Notes: generated by a model not told the origin, from the sequence alone. DNA of 64,000 nucleotides from Acidimicrobiaceae bacterium (GCA_002719335.1 PBHE01000007.1:62001-126000), one strand, 5' to 3'; shown: positions 37,441-46,625, counted from the stretch's first letter. Numbers and translations: made by a program.

Positions 37441-39009
37441 ATGAGTGAAGATAACGAAGAAGCCCAAGCCGACCCGGTTGCCGATCTTTATGAGCGGCAG
37501 CGACGTATTCGCGAAGAGATGGGCGGAGCCGAGCGAGTTGCGCAGATGCGCGCTGATGGAATTCCGACGATTCGCGACCATATCGATGGGTTGCTCGACG
37601 ATGGAACTTTTCGCGAGTTGGGCACCCACAGTCGCTCGATGCGCCTGGAAGACCGCCACAACACCCCCGGAGATGGCAAGGTCGGCGGCGAAGGAGAAAT
37701 TGAGGGGCGATCAGTAGCTATCGGGGGAGACGACATCACGGTAAAGAAGGGCTCGAGCGCGATTGTCGGAAGTCGCCGCCTCCATCGGCTTTACGAAAGG
37801 GCGATGGAACGCGGCATGCCCTATGTTTACGTCGGAGAAACTGGTGGGGGTCGAATTCCCGACCTTATCGGGGCAGAAGGCATCGCCGAGGTAGCACCGG
37901 ACCCAGAGCTAGCGCGAAGAAGGCGCCAAATACCGATGGCGACAGTTATCGTGGGACAAAGTTTCGGAGGGTCCTCATTCCAGTCGGCATTCTCGGACTT
38001 TGTTGTCCAAGTTCGAGGGTCGGTTCTTGCGGTTACTTCACCAAGAGTTTTTGAGGTTGCTACCGGCGAAATCATCGGATTTGAAGAGCTAGGTGGCGTG
38101 GATGTTCATTCACGGATCACAGGCCAGATAGACCTTGGTGTCGAGACATTTGAAGAAAGCTATATGGCGGTCCGCCGGTGGCTTTCGTACCTGCCGCCCA
38201 ACGCTTGGACACCAGCGCCTCGAAGCGAAGTTAGGGCCGATCTAGAGCCAGACGGATCTCTCGCGGCGATGGTGCCACGGAAACGAACTCGCGGATATGA
38301 CATGCGTCGATTCAGCGCAGCCCTTTGCGACCCTGGTTCCTTTATGGAACTTCAGCCTGGATACGCCCGTAACCTCACTACAGGGCTTGGCAAACTCGAT
38401 GGTTTCTCTGTCGGGATCATTGGTAACAACCCGATGTTCAACGCTGGTGTTTTGGACCCCGAGTCTTGCCGCAAGGCGATCCGATTGATGTGTCTCTGTG
38501 ACGCATTCAATCTTCCCGTCATCTTCTTGATGGACGTACCAGGGTTCATGGTCGGTAAGGCGGTTGAGCACGATCGAATTTTGGCTCTTGCGATTCGCTT
38601 TGTGGAAGCGTTAGGCAACATGTCGACCCCGACATTGACTGTGGTTCTCCGAAAAGGCTTTGGTTTGGCGTACCCAGCTATGAACGGGTCCGGACTCGGC
38701 TCATCAGGTCTTTATTCTTGGCCAGGCGCCGAAATTGGTTTCATGGATCCCGACGTTGGAGTCAATGTTGCGTACTCGGCTCGTCTCGATCAACTGGATC
38801 CAGCGGAAGCAGAAATTGAACGAGCGAGAATGGTTTCCGATATTTCGCTAGCTACCTCGCCGTATGAGGCTGCCGGGACGCTCCGTATCGATGAGGTGAT
38901 CGATCCTGCGGACACAAGAGGGGTCTTAGTGAACGATCTCCGGCAACTCGACGGTCGTCGCGTTCCCGCACCAGAAGAACGGCCGCTTAGCTACTGGCCG
39001 ACAGTGTGA
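37441..39009 (+). CDS. acyl-CoA carboxylase carboxyltransferase (beta) subunit
   Basis: 522 aa biotin-dependent carboxyltransferase, both crotonase-like halves present. N-half ends GGDDITVKKGSSAIVGSRR and PYVYVGETGGGRIPDL; C-half carries IGNNPMF, LMDVPGFMVGKAVE and WPGAEIGFMDPDVGVNVAY. It moves CO2 from carboxybiotin to an acyl-CoA; propionyl-, methylcrotonyl- and geranyl-CoA types cannot be separated by eye. No biotin carboxylase or BCCP gene lies in the window. GAGG ribosome-binding site before ATG. Confidence 0.88.
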   Translation: MSEDNEEAQADPVADLYERQRRIREEMGGAERVAQMRADGIPTIRDHIDGLLDDGTFRELGTHSRSMRLEDRHNTPGDGKVGGEGEIEGRSVAIGGDDITVKKGSSAIVGSRRLHRLYERAMERGMPYVYVGETGGGRIPDLIGAEGIAEVAPDPELARRRRQIPMATVIVGQSFGGSSFQSAFSDFVVQVRGSVLAVTSPRVFEVATGEIIGFEELGGVDVHSRITGQIDLGVETFEESYMAVRRWLSYLPPNAWTPAPRSEVRADLEPDGSLAAMVPRKRTRGYDMRRFSAALCDPGSFMELQPGYARNLTTGLGKLDGFSVGIIGNNPMFNAGVLDPESCRKAIRLMCLCDAFNLPVIFLMDVPGFMVGKAVEHDRILALAIRFVEALGNMSTPTLTVVLRKGFGLAYPAMNGSGLGSSGLYSWPGAEIGFMDPDVGVNVAYSARLDQLDPAEAEIERARMVSDISLATSPYEAAGTLRIDEVIDPADTRGVLVNDLRQLDGRRVPAPEERPLSYWPTV

Positions 39010-39020
39010 AAATGTGAGAT

Positions 39021-39026
39021 TAGGGT
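39021..39026 (+). promoter_or_regulatory. -10 box of the first PhyH gene
   Basis: TAGGGT, 7 nt before the ATG at 39034, in a 24-bp gap after the carboxyltransferase; suggests an internal leaderless promoter. Confidence 0.45.
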
Positions 39027-39033
39027 TGAACTA

Positions 39034-39852
39034 ATGGACTATCACGTCGCCAAAGAAGAAGTTGACGCGTATCACAGAGACGGTGCAGTACCCCTGCGGG
39101 GAGTTGTTGACGGAGATTGGTTGAAACTGCTGGAAGCGGGAATCGAGCGTGATATGAGCGAACCAGGCCCGTTTACTCACGGATATGTCCCGGACAACGG
39201 AATCGGAAAGTTTTACGGAAACATCAGAATATGGGAAAACGATCCTGAGATGGGAAGGTTCTGCACCAGCGGTCCCCTTGTCTCTCTCGCAGCCCAGTTT
39301 TTTGAGTCATCGAAGGTCAACCTCTTTTACGACCAACTCTTCATTAAAGAACCCGGTACCGAAAATCGGACTCGTTGGCACAACGACTTGCCCTATTGGC
39401 CGGTCAGGGGAAGCCAAATTATGTCGTTTTGGATCGCCTTAGATGCAGTGACCATCGAAAGTGGCGCGCTCGAATTCGTGAGGGGCTCACATCTTTGGGA
39501 CATCTGGTATCAGCCGGAGACCTTCGGAAAGACCTCGGGGCATGGTGAGTATGAACGAAACCCCGACTACGTCGACATGCCTGACATCGAAGCGACTCGC
39601 GATGACTACGAAATTATTACTTGGGATCTCGAACCTGGTGATGTCTACGCGTTTCATGCGATGACTGTTCACGGAGCTGGAGGAAATCTGCGTTCCGATG
39701 TACGCCGTCGCGGCTACACCGTTCGATACTGCGGAGACGACGCGGCGTACGACTCTCGTAAGGGAACCCAAGGCCATCTTCGGTCCGATCAACATCGCGA
39801 TGGCGACTCCCTTGATAGTGACCTATACCCCTTGGTGTGGCAGTCTCACTGA
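39034..39852 (+). CDS. phytanoyl-CoA dioxygenase (PhyH) family protein 1
   Basis: 272 aa Fe(II)/2-oxoglutarate-dependent oxygenase fold. Iron triad by position: His116 and Asp118 in WHNDLPYW, His213 in MTVHGAGGN; Arg231 in TVRYCGDD would hold 2-oxoglutarate. Hydroxylates an unknown substrate; family members act on phytanoyl-CoA, ectoine or small metabolites. Sits between the carboxyltransferase and the second CoA transferase, whose stop converges 10 bp away. Confidence 0.86.
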   Translation: MDYHVAKEEVDAYHRDGAVPLRGVVDGDWLKLLEAGIERDMSEPGPFTHGYVPDNGIGKFYGNIRIWENDPEMGRFCTSGPLVSLAAQFFESSKVNLFYDQLFIKEPGTENRTRWHNDLPYWPVRGSQIMSFWIALDAVTIESGALEFVRGSHLWDIWYQPETFGKTSGHGEYERNPDYVDMPDIEATRDDYEIITWDLEPGDVYAFHAMTVHGAGGNLRSDVRRRGYTVRYCGDDAAYDSRKGTQGHLRSDQHRDGDSLDSDLYPLVWQSH

Positions 39853-39862
39853 TTAGTCACCG

Positions 39863-42274
39863 TTATTCGAGTACTTCGGCCGCTGCAAGGTCGGCAATTT
39901 TGTCAACTGAATAGCCCAATAATTCGCTGAGTACTTCGAAGTTGTCTTCCCCCAGACAGGGCCCTCCCCGTGCCAGTACTGCCGGGGTTCGCGACATTTT
40001 TGTTCTGCACGAATGAGTCCACATCGACCCAGCGTGACTCTGTGGAACCTGGATTTGGTGTTGGCGGTGTCTCAGTTGAGGGTCGGTGTTAGTTCCAGCT
40101 GCGTCGTGGACCGGGTACGCGGCAACTCCCGAGTTTTGGAGTTCCTCAGCCGCAGAATCGTTATCTCGTACCGAACTCCAGGCAGTCACTGCCTCATCAA
40201 TCAGAGCGCGCTGCTCGCGACGCTCCAATTGGTTGATGCCTGTAAGGCTATCGAGGCCAATGATTTCGGCTAACGCGGGCCAGCTTTCGTCGGAACACGC
40301 GACCGCTAGCCACGAATCCTCGCCCTTCGAGGAGAAAACACCGTGGGGGAACATATGGGGGTCATCGTTGCCCTGCCGCTGAATGGTTCGCCCATTTACA
40401 CTTTGATCCAATATCGCTGGGGCCAGGTAATGGAGCGCGCACTCAGTTTGCGACAGGTCGATGTATTCTCCCCGTCCAGTTGTTTTTCGGTTCTCTACCG
40501 CCGCCATCAAGGTCGCGACAACGATACGCGGTGCCAAGAAATCTGTGTACGGGCCATATGGTCCCGCAGGTGGACGATCAGACCAGCCCGTTAACTCGTA
40601 ATAGCCGGCAATCGCTGCAGCCATGAACCCATACCCAGCGAGACTGGAATGAGGGCCTGTCTGCCCCAGAAGCGAACTAGAGAGCATTATCAGCCCCGGA
40701 TTGATTTCCGACAGGACGTCGTAGCCGTAACCCAAACGGCCCATTGCCCCTGGAGCAAATGACTCCGTAACAATGTCAGCCCATCGGATGAGATCCGACA
40801 CGATTTCTCGGGACTCAGGTTTGCTTAAATCGAGACTGAGGCTGCGCTTTCCAGCGTTGTAGACGCCGTACACGACACTGTTGTCGGGGTGAGGGTCTTC
40901 ATTAACGAAGGGGTTCACCGTTCGAATGGTGTCGGGTCGGCTTGCCGTTTCAACCTTGACTACATCAGCGCCGTAATCACTGAGTATTCGCACCGCAGAG
41001 GGCGTTGCAATCACCCAAGAGAACTCGACAACCTTCAGCCCTTCGAGAGGCAACGAGTTATTAGCCGTTGGCGTCGCATTGAACTTGGGTTTTCGGTCGA
41101 CGGTCACCGTTTCGTTGTGTTCGCCCAGCTTGGGTGGAGAGCCTCTGAACTCGATGGGGTTGTTTTGGAACTTCACCAATGCGCCCGGATGCTGAGCGTT
41201 GTTTCCATTGTTAACCGGCTGGAAATCCCAAAAGTTGCGAGCATTGAGATGTTCGTAGTTCACCAGATCAGCGATCGTCATTGAAGGGGTGATAAGGAGG
41301 TTTCGACTTAGGGCTGCCTCCCAGAGTTGAGCTTTTGATTTCGTTGCTAGAAACTTGCCATAAGTCTCAAACGCCTCAGCGAGAACAGCGAAACTCACTT
41401 CCCCCGCAAACAGCTGCACTCCAATGTTGTCCCAGTCGATAGAGAGGAGGTTTTCGCTAGCGACTCCTTCCTCATCGAGCCACTGGGTTAGGCGACGCGA
41501 AAACGGCGCGAACGCGACACCGGGAAGAATGACACAAATGGTGTAACCGTCCCTGCATGGAAACAACAGCGGGATATCCATGCCGCCCAGGCTTATTCCC
41601 CCGGCGATCCGGTCCGCTGCCAAGGCATTTTCCATCGGAGCGACATTCTGAGGGAAGCCAATCGTGACCGACTCTTGCGCTGAGACGTCAATGTGCTGAC
41701 CGATGCCGCTTCGGTCACGCTCTTGCAAGGCGATCAGACTTGCTGCCGCCGCATCGGCAGACGCGTGTAAGAAGCTGTGCGGCAAGCCGACACGCAGCGG
41801 GGCTCGATCCGCGTCGCCACTGGCATACATGAAAGCACTACCAGCCACCGCGGTGAGGTCAGTCCCAAGCCAACGCGATCTCGGCCCCTCTGATCCGTAC
41901 GGTGTAATAGAAGCATGAATGAGGCCCGGGTTAATTTCAGCTAGGTCCGCGTAAGAGAGACCAAGAGACGAGAGATAGCCTGGACGGCAGTCTTCCAAGA
42001 AGATGTCCGCACTGGCGATCAAGGTGCGGAACTCGCCGCGATCTTCAGATGATTCGACGTTTAGAGCCAGAGAACGCTTTCCTCTGTTGTAGGCCCAATG
42101 AGTAAGACTGGCATCTAGGTCGGGTTCATCGCCAACAAATGGACCCATATGTCGTGTAGCTACGCCAACAGTGGGTTCAACCGCTATCACCTCGGCTCCG
42201 AGATGCGCCAAGATGTGACCAGCGAACTGACTTATGCCATCACAGAGATCAACTACCCGGATGTGCTCTAACAC
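39863..42274 (-). CDS. tandem-fused CaiB/BaiF (family III) CoA transferase, paralogue 2
   Basis: 803 aa, same two-half layout as the protein at 34937-37339 and clearly its paralogue: both share HWAYNRGKRS, GQHIDVSAQE and the C-terminal NFEVLSELLGY/NFEILSELLGY. The C-half core reads GEYIDLSQTECAL. Glu again replaces the usual catalytic Asp in both halves. GTG start preceded by a run of eight G on the coding strand that serves as its ribosome-binding site. It likely acts on a related acid or forms a partner enzyme. Confidence 0.85.
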   Translation of the reverse strand: MLEHIRVVDLCDGISQFAGHILAHLGAEVIAVEPTVGVATRHMGPFVGDEPDLDASLTHWAYNRGKRSLALNVESSEDRGEFRTLIASADIFLEDCRPGYLSSLGLSYADLAEINPGLIHASITPYGSEGPRSRWLGTDLTAVAGSAFMYASGDADRAPLRVGLPHSFLHASADAAAASLIALQERDRSGIGQHIDVSAQESVTIGFPQNVAPMENALAADRIAGGISLGGMDIPLLFPCRDGYTICVILPGVAFAPFSRRLTQWLDEEGVASENLLSIDWDNIGVQLFAGEVSFAVLAEAFETYGKFLATKSKAQLWEAALSRNLLITPSMTIADLVNYEHLNARNFWDFQPVNNGNNAQHPGALVKFQNNPIEFRGSPPKLGEHNETVTVDRKPKFNATPTANNSLPLEGLKVVEFSWVIATPSAVRILSDYGADVVKVETASRPDTIRTVNPFVNEDPHPDNSVVYGVYNAGKRSLSLDLSKPESREIVSDLIRWADIVTESFAPGAMGRLGYGYDVLSEINPGLIMLSSSLLGQTGPHSSLAGYGFMAAAIAGYYELTGWSDRPPAGPYGPYTDFLAPRIVVATLMAAVENRKTTGRGEYIDLSQTECALHYLAPAILDQSVNGRTIQRQGNDDPHMFPHGVFSSKGEDSWLAVACSDESWPALAEIIGLDSLTGINQLERREQRALIDEAVTAWSSVRDNDSAAEELQNSGVAAYPVHDAAGTNTDPQLRHRQHQIQVPQSHAGSMWTHSCRTKMSRTPAVLARGGPCLGEDNFEVLSELLGYSVDKIADLAAAEVLE

Positions 42275-42352
42275 CTAACCCCCCCCGTTGAATACGAGAG
42301 CTTAGAGCGCGGAAATTATTACCAGGACATTCCAACCTTGTTCTCAGCGGCC

Positions 42353-43570
42353 TCAAGAGAGTTTGACTCGCAAAGGCTGTTGAATCGAGGAAATAACCGT
42401 CCCTTCGATTGGTGGCACGGGGCCGACTGGCTCGAAAGTCCGGTATCTCCCGAGTAAAGCCTTGAGAGCCAAGCGCGCCTCAAGGCGTGCTAGGTGAGCT
42501 CCCAGGCAGTGATGCAGGCCCCATCCGAAAGTCAGATGCGGATTCGGATCGCGGTCCAACTTGAGGCGGCCCGGTTCATCGAAAACATCAGGGTCGTGAT
42601 TGGCCGCTGCCACACAAAGCAAGACGTTGTCGTCCACAGCGAGCGCTTGTCCGCCTCTCTCATGGGCAACCGCCACTTTTCGGTACATGCTCCGCGTGGG
42701 CCCGAGGACGCGAAGAAGTTCCTCAAGAGCGGTATCTAATTCCCCAACACGTAATGCTTCGACTAGGTCACGGCGAGTGGCCAATAAACCCATTGTGTTC
42801 ATCAGTAAAGAAGTTGTGGTTTCGTGACCTGCGAACAAAATGAGCGTGCATGCCCCCACCAGCTCAAGGTCAGATAGTTGATCACCCGCCCCGTTTACTA
42901 ATGCAGTCATCAAAGTTTCTGAGGGTTCAGCACGTTCACGCTCAATTAGGCGCTGAAAAAAGTCACTGAACTCTGCAGCCGCCGCGGTGGCTTGCTCTGG
43001 CGCCGTCGTGTGCGGATCGGTAGCAAACACAATCGTCGCTAAATCATTCGACCAACCTTGAAAACGATCTCTTTCGGTGGCCTCCACTCCGAGGACCGCA
43101 GCGATCACCCACGCTGGCAGTGGTCCCGCAAAGTCCTCCCGGACGTCGATTACATCATCTAACCCGTCAACGATTTCGTCGACGACTTGAGAGACCATCT
43201 CCTCAAGCGTCGCGACCCGCCTAGGCGTAAACACGTTGCGCATAGGGTCCCGAAGATGAGTGTGTAAAGGCGGATCCCGGAAAACCATCCACCCACCCAA
43301 TAGTTCTACAACCTTGGCGAAGCTCGAAGGACGGTGCGCGGCTACCCGCTCCAAGGGTGTGACTCGATCCGCCGAAAGAAGACGCCCATCGCGGAAGGCT
43401 TCGCTGAGTTCCACGTGACCAAGCACGACCCACGCGCGGTGAGCATCGCTCCATTGCACCGGTCCCATGTCGCGATAACGAGACCAATAGCTATGCGGGT
43501 CATCGATACTCGCCGGATCGTTCAGATCAATATCCGTCACAGCTACCGACGGTAGCTGGAAGCGCATCAT
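42353..43570 (-). CDS. cytochrome P450
   Basis: 405 aa soluble bacterial P450. I-helix oxygen-activation motif FAGHETTTS, K-helix EELLR (ExxR), and haem loop FGWGLHHCLGAH with Cys355 as thiolate ligand. No membrane anchor. It needs ferredoxin and a reductase, neither of which is encoded nearby. Divergent from the second PhyH gene with only 29 bp between starts, so the two oxygenases may be co-regulated. Substrate unknown. Confidence 0.93.
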   Translation of the reverse strand: MMRFQLPSVAVTDIDLNDPASIDDPHSYWSRYRDMGPVQWSDAHRAWVVLGHVELSEAFRDGRLLSADRVTPLERVAAHRPSSFAKVVELLGGWMVFRDPPLHTHLRDPMRNVFTPRRVATLEEMVSQVVDEIVDGLDDVIDVREDFAGPLPAWVIAAVLGVEATERDRFQGWSNDLATIVFATDPHTTAPEQATAAAAEFSDFFQRLIERERAEPSETLMTALVNGAGDQLSDLELVGACTLILFAGHETTTSLLMNTMGLLATRRDLVEALRVGELDTALEELLRVLGPTRSMYRKVAVAHERGGQALAVDDNVLLCVAAANHDPDVFDEPGRLKLDRDPNPHLTFGWGLHHCLGAHLARLEARLALKALLGRYRTFEPVGPVPPIEGTVISSIQQPLRVKLS

Positions 43571-43587
43571 CTGTGCCGATCAGCGAA

Positions 43588-43593
43588 TAACCT
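43588..43593 (+). promoter_or_regulatory. -10 box of the second PhyH gene
   Basis: TAACCT, 6 nt before the ATG at 43600, inside the 29-bp P450-PhyH divergent gap; leaderless arrangement. Confidence 0.5.
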
Positions 43594-43599
43594 CATGAC

Positions 43600-44433
43600 A
43601 TGGGAAAGGTCTTTACCGAAGAGCAGATCAAGCAATATGAGCACGATGGGTGGGTATCCCCAGTCGATTTCCTTACCTCAGAGCAGGCTGACGAGTGTCG
43701 AAGCCACTTAGAGGCCTGGGAGCTACTTCGCGGCGGTTCCTTACCCGCGCATGAACGATCGGGGGGACATATCTTGTTCCCGTGGATTGACGAACTCATG
43801 CGCGCCGAGAAAATCCTGGACGCAGTCGAGGATCTGATTGGCCCAAACATTCTTTGTTGGAACTCAGTGTTCTGGATAAAAGAAGCGCAAAGCCCCAGCT
43901 ATGTGGGCTGGCACCAGGATCTCCAGTATTGGGGCTTGTCTAATTCCGAGGTGGTGTCGATCTGGATAGCGCTCACTAACGCGAGCGAGGACGCAGGCTG
44001 TATGAACGTAATGCCTGGCAGCCACAAGGAGACCATTGAGCACGCTGAGACCTACGCGGAGAATAATCTCCTGAGTCGAGGTCAAGAACTCGACGTCGAC
44101 ATTTCGCAACGTAAGACGGTTCCTATGGCGCTGAAGGCCGGACAAGTTTCTTTCCATAACGTTCGAACAGCTCATGGGTCGGGACCCAACAAAACGAATG
44201 ACCGGCGGATTGGACTCTCTCTTCACTACATGCCGCCGCATACAGAACAAACACTTAGCGAGTGGGACAGTGCCTCGTTAGTGCGTGGCACAGATCAATA
44301 CCGACATTTTGAACATTGCCCACAGCCCTCTGCGGACTTAGAGGCAAACGCCGTGGAATTTCACAAACGTGCCTCCGATGCGATGAGAGAAATCATTTAC
44401 AAAGGCTCGCGCACTGACAGGCGAACCCTTTAG
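43600..44433 (+). CDS. phytanoyl-CoA dioxygenase (PhyH) family protein 2
   Basis: 277 aa Fe(II)/2-oxoglutarate oxygenase. Ligands His105 and Asp107 in GWHQDLQYWG, His192 in RTAHGSGPN, and Arg202 or Arg203 in DRRIGLSLHY. Motif spacing and flanking residues differ from the first PhyH protein, so the two are not a recent duplication. Followed within 10 bp by the VOC gene and then the DUF3237 gene, likely one operon. Confidence 0.88.
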   Translation: MGKVFTEEQIKQYEHDGWVSPVDFLTSEQADECRSHLEAWELLRGGSLPAHERSGGHILFPWIDELMRAEKILDAVEDLIGPNILCWNSVFWIKEAQSPSYVGWHQDLQYWGLSNSEVVSIWIALTNASEDAGCMNVMPGSHKETIEHAETYAENNLLSRGQELDVDISQRKTVPMALKAGQVSFHNVRTAHGSGPNKTNDRRIGLSLHYMPPHTEQTLSEWDSASLVRGTDQYRHFEHCPQPSADLEANAVEFHKRASDAMREIIYKGSRTDRRTL

Positions 44434-44442
44434 GTATTTGTG

Positions 44443-44844
44443 ATGCTTGATCTCCATCACATCCATATCTTCGCTTCCGATGCATCGGTCACTGTTGATT
44501 GGTGGGAAAGAAACCTCGGGGGAGTAGTGAGCCACGATGGTGATTTCGGCGGATCCCGAAACATCTTCATGAAAGTCGGGCATGGGCGCCTCAATATTTA
44601 TGACCAACCGCCACGCGGTGACTCCACCGGCGCCTATCACCACATAGGAATACGGGTAGATAACCTCGCGGATTTGCGCGACCGGATGGCTTCTAACGGA
44701 GTTGAGTTCAGATCCGACATCAGGGAGTTCAGTAATTGGCGATACCTAATGTGCGCCGCTCCTGACCAGGTTCTGCTGGAACTCTTCGAAATCGATATGG
44801 ACGATCTGCCCGCGAACCTCGCTGACTTCTTCAATCTCGGCTGA
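44443..44844 (+). CDS. VOC family protein with intact metal site
   Basis: 133 aa. LHHIHIF, YHHIGIRVDN and LLELFEI supply the His/His/Glu metal ligands expected in VOC enzymes, unlike the PhnB-like VOC at 33536-33940. Possible lyase, epimerase or ring-cleaving activity; methylmalonyl-CoA epimerase-like layout but unproven. A GTG one codon upstream is an alternative start. Nine bp after the PhyH stop. Confidence 0.8.
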   Translation: MLDLHHIHIFASDASVTVDWWERNLGGVVSHDGDFGGSRNIFMKVGHGRLNIYDQPPRGDSTGAYHHIGIRVDNLADLRDRMASNGVEFRSDIREFSNWRYLMCAAPDQVLLELFEIDMDDLPANLADFFNLG

Positions 44845-44873
44845 CCGAGCTCCGAATGTGTCAGGCTTTCTCT

Positions 44874-45305
44874 ATGGCAACTGGACATCTAGAGGTGGAA
44901 CACCTATTTACTTTGGACGTAGAGGTCGCGGAAGGAATGCGAGTTGTAAAAGGCGGACCGCAGGGCACTCGCATAATTGCTCAGGTTGCCGGTGGCACCT
45001 TTAACGGTGAGCGACTGCGAGGAAACATCGCACCTCCCGGCGGTGACTGGGTGACCGCTCGAACCGACCGCAGCCTTCAACTCGACGTTCGGCTGACCTT
45101 AGTAACCGACGACGACGCCGTCATCTTGATGCAATACAAAGGCATAGCTGAACCAAATCTCGGGGTCGCTCGCTCGGCCCCTCAATTCGAAACGGGCGAT
45201 GACCGCTATTTGTGGATCAACAATGTCCAGGGAGTTGGGGTGGGAACCCTGCACCCAGAAGGTGGAGTGACCTACGAAGTGTATTCGCTAACCCAAATGC
45301 CCTAA
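44874..45305 (+). CDS. DUF3237 protein
   Basis: 143 aa beta-barrel-like family of unknown function. Matches the family pattern: LEVEHLFTLDVEV, GTRIIAQVAGGTFNGERLRG, PPGGDWVTARTD and LTLVTDDDAVILMQYKG. Found next to catabolic genes in many actinobacteria and proteobacteria. ATG 44874 places the conserved strand near the N-terminus; ATG 44856 adds six residues. Its stop overlaps the convergent MFS stop by 4 bp. Confidence 0.8.
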   Translation: MATGHLEVEHLFTLDVEVAEGMRVVKGGPQGTRIIAQVAGGTFNGERLRGNIAPPGGDWVTARTDRSLQLDVRLTLVTDDDAVILMQYKGIAEPNLGVARSAPQFETGDDRYLWINNVQGVGVGTLHPEGGVTYEVYSLTQMP

Positions 45306-46555
45306 CGCGGTGAGACCAACCAAACGGTCGGTTGAGCCAGGAAAGAATGTGCCGGCGGTTCAGAAGGCGCGCCATCGCCGAGGCGCCATAACGGCAGGAC
45401 CGAAAGAGTTGCCATTAGCGAAACGATGATTGCTCCGACGATCGCGACCGTGTATGAGCCGGTGGCATCAATGACAGCTCCAGCAGAAATCGGTCCTACC
45501 AAGGCGCCGATGCCGGCGGAGGTGTATTGAATTCCAAGGACCCCACCCAGACCTTCAAGACCGAACATACCTGCCAGGGCGACAGGGCTTAGAGCGACGA
45601 ATCCTCCATAGCCCACTCCTAATAAACCGGCGAAAAGAAGTAGCATTGCGTAGTTGGGCCCGGCGAGTAGCCACACCACGTACGCGATGGGTTGAATGCC
45701 AAAGCACATGATGATCAACGGCAAAACCCCCAGGCGCATTCCGAGCACTCCGAGACCGAGGCGGCCGAGAACGCTCCCCAGCCCAAGCGAAGTGATGAGA
45801 AATGCCGCTGTGCTTGATGCGATCCCTTGTTCCTTCGCGTATTGCACTAGGAATACGAAAGGAATAAAGAGTGCCACTGACATCAAGAATCCGGCCAGAT
45901 AAAGCCGCCAAAATTCAGATCTTCCTACAGCGCGACGCGCAGCCGAAATGCTTGCTGCAAGGGATGCTGGCGGGGTAGGTGGCTTAAAGGAAACCAAGGC
46001 CACCACGCCGTACACGATCGCACTTCCGATTCCCATCAGTTCAAAAGCGCTGCGCCATCCAGCAGTTCGGATGAGCCATTCCGCCACAGGAACCAAAATC
46101 AAGGTCCCGAGCCCTATTCCCACTGTGTTAACCCCCAGGGCGAGAGTTCGATTTTTCTCAAACCAGGCTCCGGTGGCAACGCTGAGCGGAACTAGATAAG
46201 AGCCGATCCCTAATCCGACTCCGAGTCCGTAGACCACAATGCCGGTAAACAGAGATTCGACTTGAGCGGTAAGCCAGAGTCCTCCGCCCATGAGCAATGC
46301 GCCCACTGCTACGAGTCGCCGAGCGCCAAAACGATCGGCCAGTGGGCCGGCAAGCATGCCCACCACAAAAAAGAGAAACGTTGTGACTGAGAAGAACGCT
46401 GCGATGCCCGACAGGCCAGCATTGAACTCGTCGGCCATTTGTTCAAGAGCAGTCGCGAAGGAGTAGAAAACCCCGAATGTCCATGTGTTAATTGCGCAAC
46501 CTGCGAACGCTACGACCCAGCCGCGACCGCTATCTACCTGGTGCTTGTCGGACAT
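45302..46555 (-). CDS. MFS transporter, monocarboxylate/oxalate-formate type
   Basis: 417 aa with 12 hydrophobic segments. Motif A-like GPLADRFGARR lies between helices 2 and 3; the second half repeats the fold after a central loop at about 195-210. Layout resembles MCT/OxlT-type carriers for organic acids, fitting an uptake role for the island's substrate, but direction and cargo are inference. TAGGGT 6 nt before the ATG suggests a leaderless gene. Confidence 0.85.
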   Translation of the reverse strand: MSDKHQVDSGRGWVVAFAGCAINTWTFGVFYSFATALEQMADEFNAGLSGIAAFFSVTTFLFFVVGMLAGPLADRFGARRLVAVGALLMGGGLWLTAQVESLFTGIVVYGLGVGLGIGSYLVPLSVATGAWFEKNRTLALGVNTVGIGLGTLILVPVAEWLIRTAGWRSAFELMGIGSAIVYGVVALVSFKPPTPPASLAASISAARRAVGRSEFWRLYLAGFLMSVALFIPFVFLVQYAKEQGIASSTAAFLITSLGLGSVLGRLGLGVLGMRLGVLPLIIMCFGIQPIAYVVWLLAGPNYAMLLLFAGLLGVGYGGFVALSPVALAGMFGLEGLGGVLGIQYTSAGIGALVGPISAGAVIDATGSYTVAIVGAIIVSLMATLSVLPLWRLGDGAPSEPPAHSFLAQPTVWLVSPR

Positions 46556-46561
46556 CGACTC

Positions 46562-46567
46562 ACCCTA
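46562..46567 (-). promoter_or_regulatory. -10 box of the MFS gene
   Basis: TAGGGT on the minus strand, 6 nt before the ATG at 46555; leaderless arrangement. Confidence 0.5.
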
Positions 46568-46625
46568 GAGCAGTATCTATTCTCCGAGCCCACCCACATG
46601 CAGGTCTTCATGACAGGATGAATGC

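Noticed and set aside
34937-42274. The double CoA transferases as DMSP lyase DddD
   Set aside because: Only the two-domain size fits. The DddD catalytic Asp segment is not recognised, Glu is found instead, and no dddB/dddC/BCCT-type partner lies nearby.
37441-46555. Oxalate degradation locus (formyl-CoA transferase plus OxlT-like carrier)
   Set aside because: No oxalyl-CoA decarboxylase is present, and the CoA transferases are fused double proteins unlike formyl-CoA transferase.
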